DNA of 7,531 nucleotides, taken from Lentzea aerocolonigenes. GTDB taxonomy: Bacteria; Actinomycetota; Actinomycetes; Mycobacteriales; Pseudonocardiaceae. Positions within the stretch are counted from its first letter, which is position 1, and the number at the start of each line of letters is the position of its first letter. The notes under the pieces were generated by a model. That model saw nothing but the letters and a program-made list of their open reading frames with translations, searched no databases and was not told where the DNA came from. The stretch lies in the NCBI RefSeq assembly GCF_000955955.1, contig NZ_JYJG01000015.1:1-7531 (forward strand). Direction: 5' to 3'. This document shows positions 5,392 through 7,531 of this stretch, piece by piece. A program made the position numbers and the translations under genes.

Positions 5392-5397
5392 CGCTGC

Positions 5398-6657
5398 CTA
5401 CCAGGACGGCCAGCGGATCTCCAAACGCGCACCACCAGCAGGTGACTCGGCCGCCCTGACCGACCCACCCCTGCGCTGCACGAGATGCGCCACCAACGCC
5501 AGCCCGAGCCCGAACCCGCCAGACCGACGCCCACGATCCTCTTCAACGCGGTAGAACCGGTCGAACACCTTCGCCCGATGCTCAACGGGAATCCCGTGCC
5601 CGTCGTCATCCACGATCAACCGCACGTCCCGCCCCACCGGCACCAACGTCACGGTGATCGTCGAGTACGCGTACCGAGCCGCGTTCCGCATGAGGTTGTC
5701 CAGCACCAGCTCGACCTCGGACCTGGTAGCCGACACCAGACACGCCGACGGCGGCGCGTTCAACCGCACCAACAACTCCGTGTCCAACCGGGACATCGCC
5801 GCCTCGGCCTCCAGCACCAGGTCCACCGCCTCAGCCCGAGGCGGCGCCCCCGTGTCCGCCCGCGCCAGAATCAACAACGAGTCCACCAGCGCACTGAGCC
5901 GAATCGACTCCTCCACGACCGACTCCAGCACTTCGATCGAGAAGTCCGGATCGGGATGCGCCACCGCGACCTCAGCCTGCGCCCGCACCGACGCCACCGG
6001 CGACCTCAACTCGTGCGCCGCGTCCCCGGTGAACCGCCGCAGCCGATCCGAGGCCTCGTCCCGCCGCGCCAGCAACGCGTTCAACGCCTCAGCCAACGCC
6101 TGCAACTCGTCCCTGGACGGCGGCACCGGCAACCGCTCCCCGTGCGGCAACTCCCCAGCCGCAACCCGCATCCGCTCAACGGGCCGCAACGACGACCGCA
6201 CCGACAACCAGGTCGCGATCCCCACAAACCCGGCCACCAACACCGCCGCGACCGCCAACCACCGCGTCCCCAGCGTGTTCGCGTTCTCGTACCCGAGCAA
6301 CGTACTTCCGTACACCTCAAGCCGAGGCGTCCCGTCCCCGGCGAACACCACCCGCCCCCGCCACCGCTGCGCGGAAGCCCCCTCAAGCCGCAACACCGGC
6401 TCGCCGCTCTTCAACGTGCGAATGTCCTGCGACGTCAACGGAAGCGGCGCCCCACCATCCACCGGCACCCCGGACACGTCCAGCACCCGAGGCGGCGCCT
6501 TCGCCAACTCCTGGTCAACCGCCGTGATCTGAATCAGCCCGATCAACGCAGGCGCCAGCCCGGTGAACGCCACCAAGCACAACAACGCCATCCCAGTGGC
6601 CACCACGGTGATCCGGAAACGCAACGTGCGCCGAAACCACCAGCGGCGAGGATTCAC
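5398..6657 (-). CDS. HAMP-domain sensor histidine kinase
   Basis: This 419-residue membrane kinase should phosphorylate the regulator encoded just upstream. A basic N-terminus (RRWWFRRTLRFR) leads into TM1 (about 17-43), an extracytoplasmic sensor region (about 44-131), TM2 (about 132-151) and a HAMP linker (about 152-205). The H box FTGDAAHELRSP (209-220) carries phospho-accepting H215. N box DNLMRNAARY (320-329), G1 DDDGHGIP (350-357), F box VFDRFYR (364-370) and G2 GGFGLGLAL (380-388) are intact. The layout is that of MprB/CseC-type actinobacterial kinases, with a sensor domain of about 88 residues. The GTG start overlaps the regulator stop as GTGA, so translation is coupled. The signal sensed cannot be told from sequence; envelope stress would fit the class. 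Confidence 0.95.
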   Translation of the reverse strand: MNPRRWWFRRTLRFRITVVATGMALLCLVAFTGLAPALIGLIQITAVDQELAKAPPRVLDVSGVPVDGGAPLPLTSQDIRTLKSGEPVLRLEGASAQRWRGRVVFAGDGTPRLEVYGSTLLGYENANTLGTRWLAVAAVLVAGFVGIATWLSVRSSLRPVERMRVAAGELPHGERLPVPPSRDELQALAEALNALLARRDEASDRLRRFTGDAAHELRSPVASVRAQAEVAVAHPDPDFSIEVLESVVEESIRLSALVDSLLILARADTGAPPRAEAVDLVLEAEAAMSRLDTELLVRLNAPPSACLVSATRSEVELVLDNLMRNAARYAYSTITVTLVPVGRDVRLIVDDDGHGIPVEHRAKVFDRFYRVEEDRGRRSGGFGLGLALVAHLVQRRGGSVRAAESPAGGARLEIRWPSW

Positions 6658-7367
6658 TTGTTACCCAATGCACTGTCGAGGTCCGGAGTGGACGCGATGT
6701 ACCCATGCCCCCGCACGGTCCGCACCACTTCCCCACCCCCAACAGCCTCCAACTTGCGCCTGAGGTACCCCACGTAAACCTCAACCGCATTCCGAGTCGC
6801 CGCCTGCTCGTCCCCCCAAACAGACCGCAACAACTCGTCCTTGGTGACCACCGACCCAGCCCGCGACGCCAGCACATCGAGCACCGCGTACTCCCGAGGA
6901 CTCAACGAAACGTCCTGCCCACCCCAACTGACCTCGCGCAGCCCACGATCGATCACCAAGTTCCCGAGCGTCAACTTCCGCCGCGCCCCTCCGCCTCGTC
7001 TGAGGAGGGCTCGAACCTGCGCCACCAACACCACGAAGCTGAACGGCTTGACCAGGTACCCATCGGCCCCGAGATCCAGCCCGTCCGCCTGATCGATCTC
7101 CCCGTCCTTGGCCGACACCATCAAAACCGGCGTCCGCACCCCATCGGCCCGCATGCGCTGCAACACCCGGTACCCGGACAGCCCAGGCAACATGATGTCC
7201 AACAGCACCACGTCAAAGGCCCCGGTCAACGCCACCCGCAACGCAGTGGGCCCATCCGCAGCCGTGACGACTTCCATCCCCTCAGCCGTCAACCCGCGCT
7301 CCAACGCCCGACGCACGCCGACTTCGTCGTCCACGACCAGCACCCGAGGCTTCACACCGCACAGCAT
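6654..7367 (-). CDS. OmpR-family response regulator (MprA class)
   Basis: The 237-residue product is a DNA-binding response regulator. The receiver domain (about 7-120) has acidic D13/D14, phospho-acceptor D57 in LLDIMLPG, the switch Ser S85 and K107 in LVKPF. A winged-helix effector (about 130-226) follows, with LSPREYAVLDVLA, KDELLRSVWG, VEVYVGYLRRKLE and VRTVRGHGY. The phrase NAVEVYVGYLRRK is shared with the MprA group. The ATG at 7367 has AGG 7 nt upstream; a GTG four codons later would also leave the receiver whole but has no ribosome binding site. It is the first gene of the operon with the kinase and the Nudix fusion. The upstream TCTCAG repeats suggest autoregulation. Confidence 0.95.
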   Translation of the reverse strand: MLCGVKPRVLVVDDEVGVRRALERGLTAEGMEVVTAADGPTALRVALTGAFDVVLLDIMLPGLSGYRVLQRMRADGVRTPVLMVSAKDGEIDQADGLDLGADGYLVKPFSFVVLVAQVRALLRRGGGARRKLTLGNLVIDRGLREVSWGGQDVSLSPREYAVLDVLASRAGSVVTKDELLRSVWGDEQAATRNAVEVYVGYLRRKLEAVGGGEVVRTVRGHGYIASTPDLDSALGNK

Positions 7368-7397
7368 GCCGCTACCTGAGAACTCGCGCCCGCAAGA

Positions 7398-7416
7398 TCT
7401 CAGCCGACTCTCAGCA
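7398..7416 (-). promoter_or_regulatory. 8+3+8 direct repeat, candidate response-regulator site
   Basis: TCTCAGCC (7398-7405), a 3-bp spacer and TCTCAGCA (7409-7416) form a direct repeat with 11-bp period, 31-49 bp upstream of the regulator start. An inverted copy of TCTCAG lies at 7376-7381, close to the ribosome binding site. OmpR-family dimers bind such one-turn direct repeats, and the MprA box of Mycobacterium tuberculosis is described as two 8-bp repeats with a 3-bp spacer. Autoregulation by the encoded regulator is the simplest reading. Confidence 0.5.
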
Positions 7417-7531
7417 TCCCGCCCGCCAACGGCGGCCCAAGCGATGGGGAAGCCGAGCAGTACCGATGGCGCAGCCGAGGCTTTGCTTTTCAGTGTGGCC
7501 CGGTGGGTCCCGTCACGAGTCGTGCCTGATC

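Noticed and set aside
5485..6777. A 430-codon plus-strand open frame opposite the histidine kinase.
   Set aside because: The product is almost wholly Pro, Arg, His and Gln, and the kinase on the other strand has every catalytic motif.
7423..7435. Small hairpin CCGCC-AAC-GGCGG upstream of the regulator.
   Set aside because: Five base pairs of GC are common by chance here and no T-run or gene end is next to it.
7444..7531. A plus-strand frame from ATG 7444 open to the window edge.
   Set aside because: No ribosome binding site precedes it, it is short, and the product resembles no known N-terminus; the window ends too soon to judge.

Overview
The window looks like the chromosome of a high-GC Gram-positive bacterium, most likely an actinobacterium of the Pseudonocardiales type (Lentzea, Saccharothrix or Amycolatopsis relatives). 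The grounds are the strong G/C bias at third codon positions, frequent GTG and TTG starts, the actinobacterial form of TypA, and an MprA-class two-component system. The genus is an inference. No insertion sequence, phage gene, CRISPR array, tRNA or rRNA is visible.

Layout, left to right. Bases 1-78 may hold the last codons of a plus-strand gene that converges on typA; a strong GC hairpin (88-116) lies between them. typA/bipA (140-2035, minus) is a complete translational GTPase. The 166-bp gap 2036-2201 serves typA and a divergent plus-strand pair, and carries a DtxR/IdeR-like dyad and a 12-bp palindrome. The pair is a 50-residue Cys- and Lys-rich miniprotein (2202-2354) whose TGA stop overlaps the TTG start of a compact S41-type serine peptidase (2351-3229). 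A YCII-family protein (3226-3528, minus) converges on the peptidase with overlapping stop codons.

The most striking element is at 3522-3698: a complete ribosome-mediated tryptophan attenuator. It has a promoter with a TATACT -10 box, a 16-codon leader peptide with two tandem Trp codons that is probably translated from a leaderless 5' end, mutually exclusive antiterminator and terminator hairpins with a T-run, and a further hairpin over the ribosome binding site of trpS (3699-4622). The layout matches the attenuation reported for the auxiliary, indolmycin-resistant trpRS1 of Streptomyces coelicolor. It suggests that this tryptophanyl-tRNA synthetase is a second, inducible copy made when charged tRNA-Trp runs low.

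The right part is one tightly packed minus-strand operon: an OmpR-family response regulator (7367-6654), a HAMP sensor histidine kinase that overlaps it by GTGA (6657-5398), and, 6 bp on, an SRPBCC-like/Nudix fusion protein (5391-4615). Upstream of the regulator an 8+3+8 bp direct repeat (7398-7416) is a candidate autoregulatory site. In the rest of 7417-7531 I see only a small hairpin (7423-7435) and no supported gene.

Two themes recur: translational coupling by overlapping stops and starts (miniprotein/peptidase, regulator/kinase), and very compact convergent ends (peptidase/YCII 4 bp, trpS/Nudix 8 bp).
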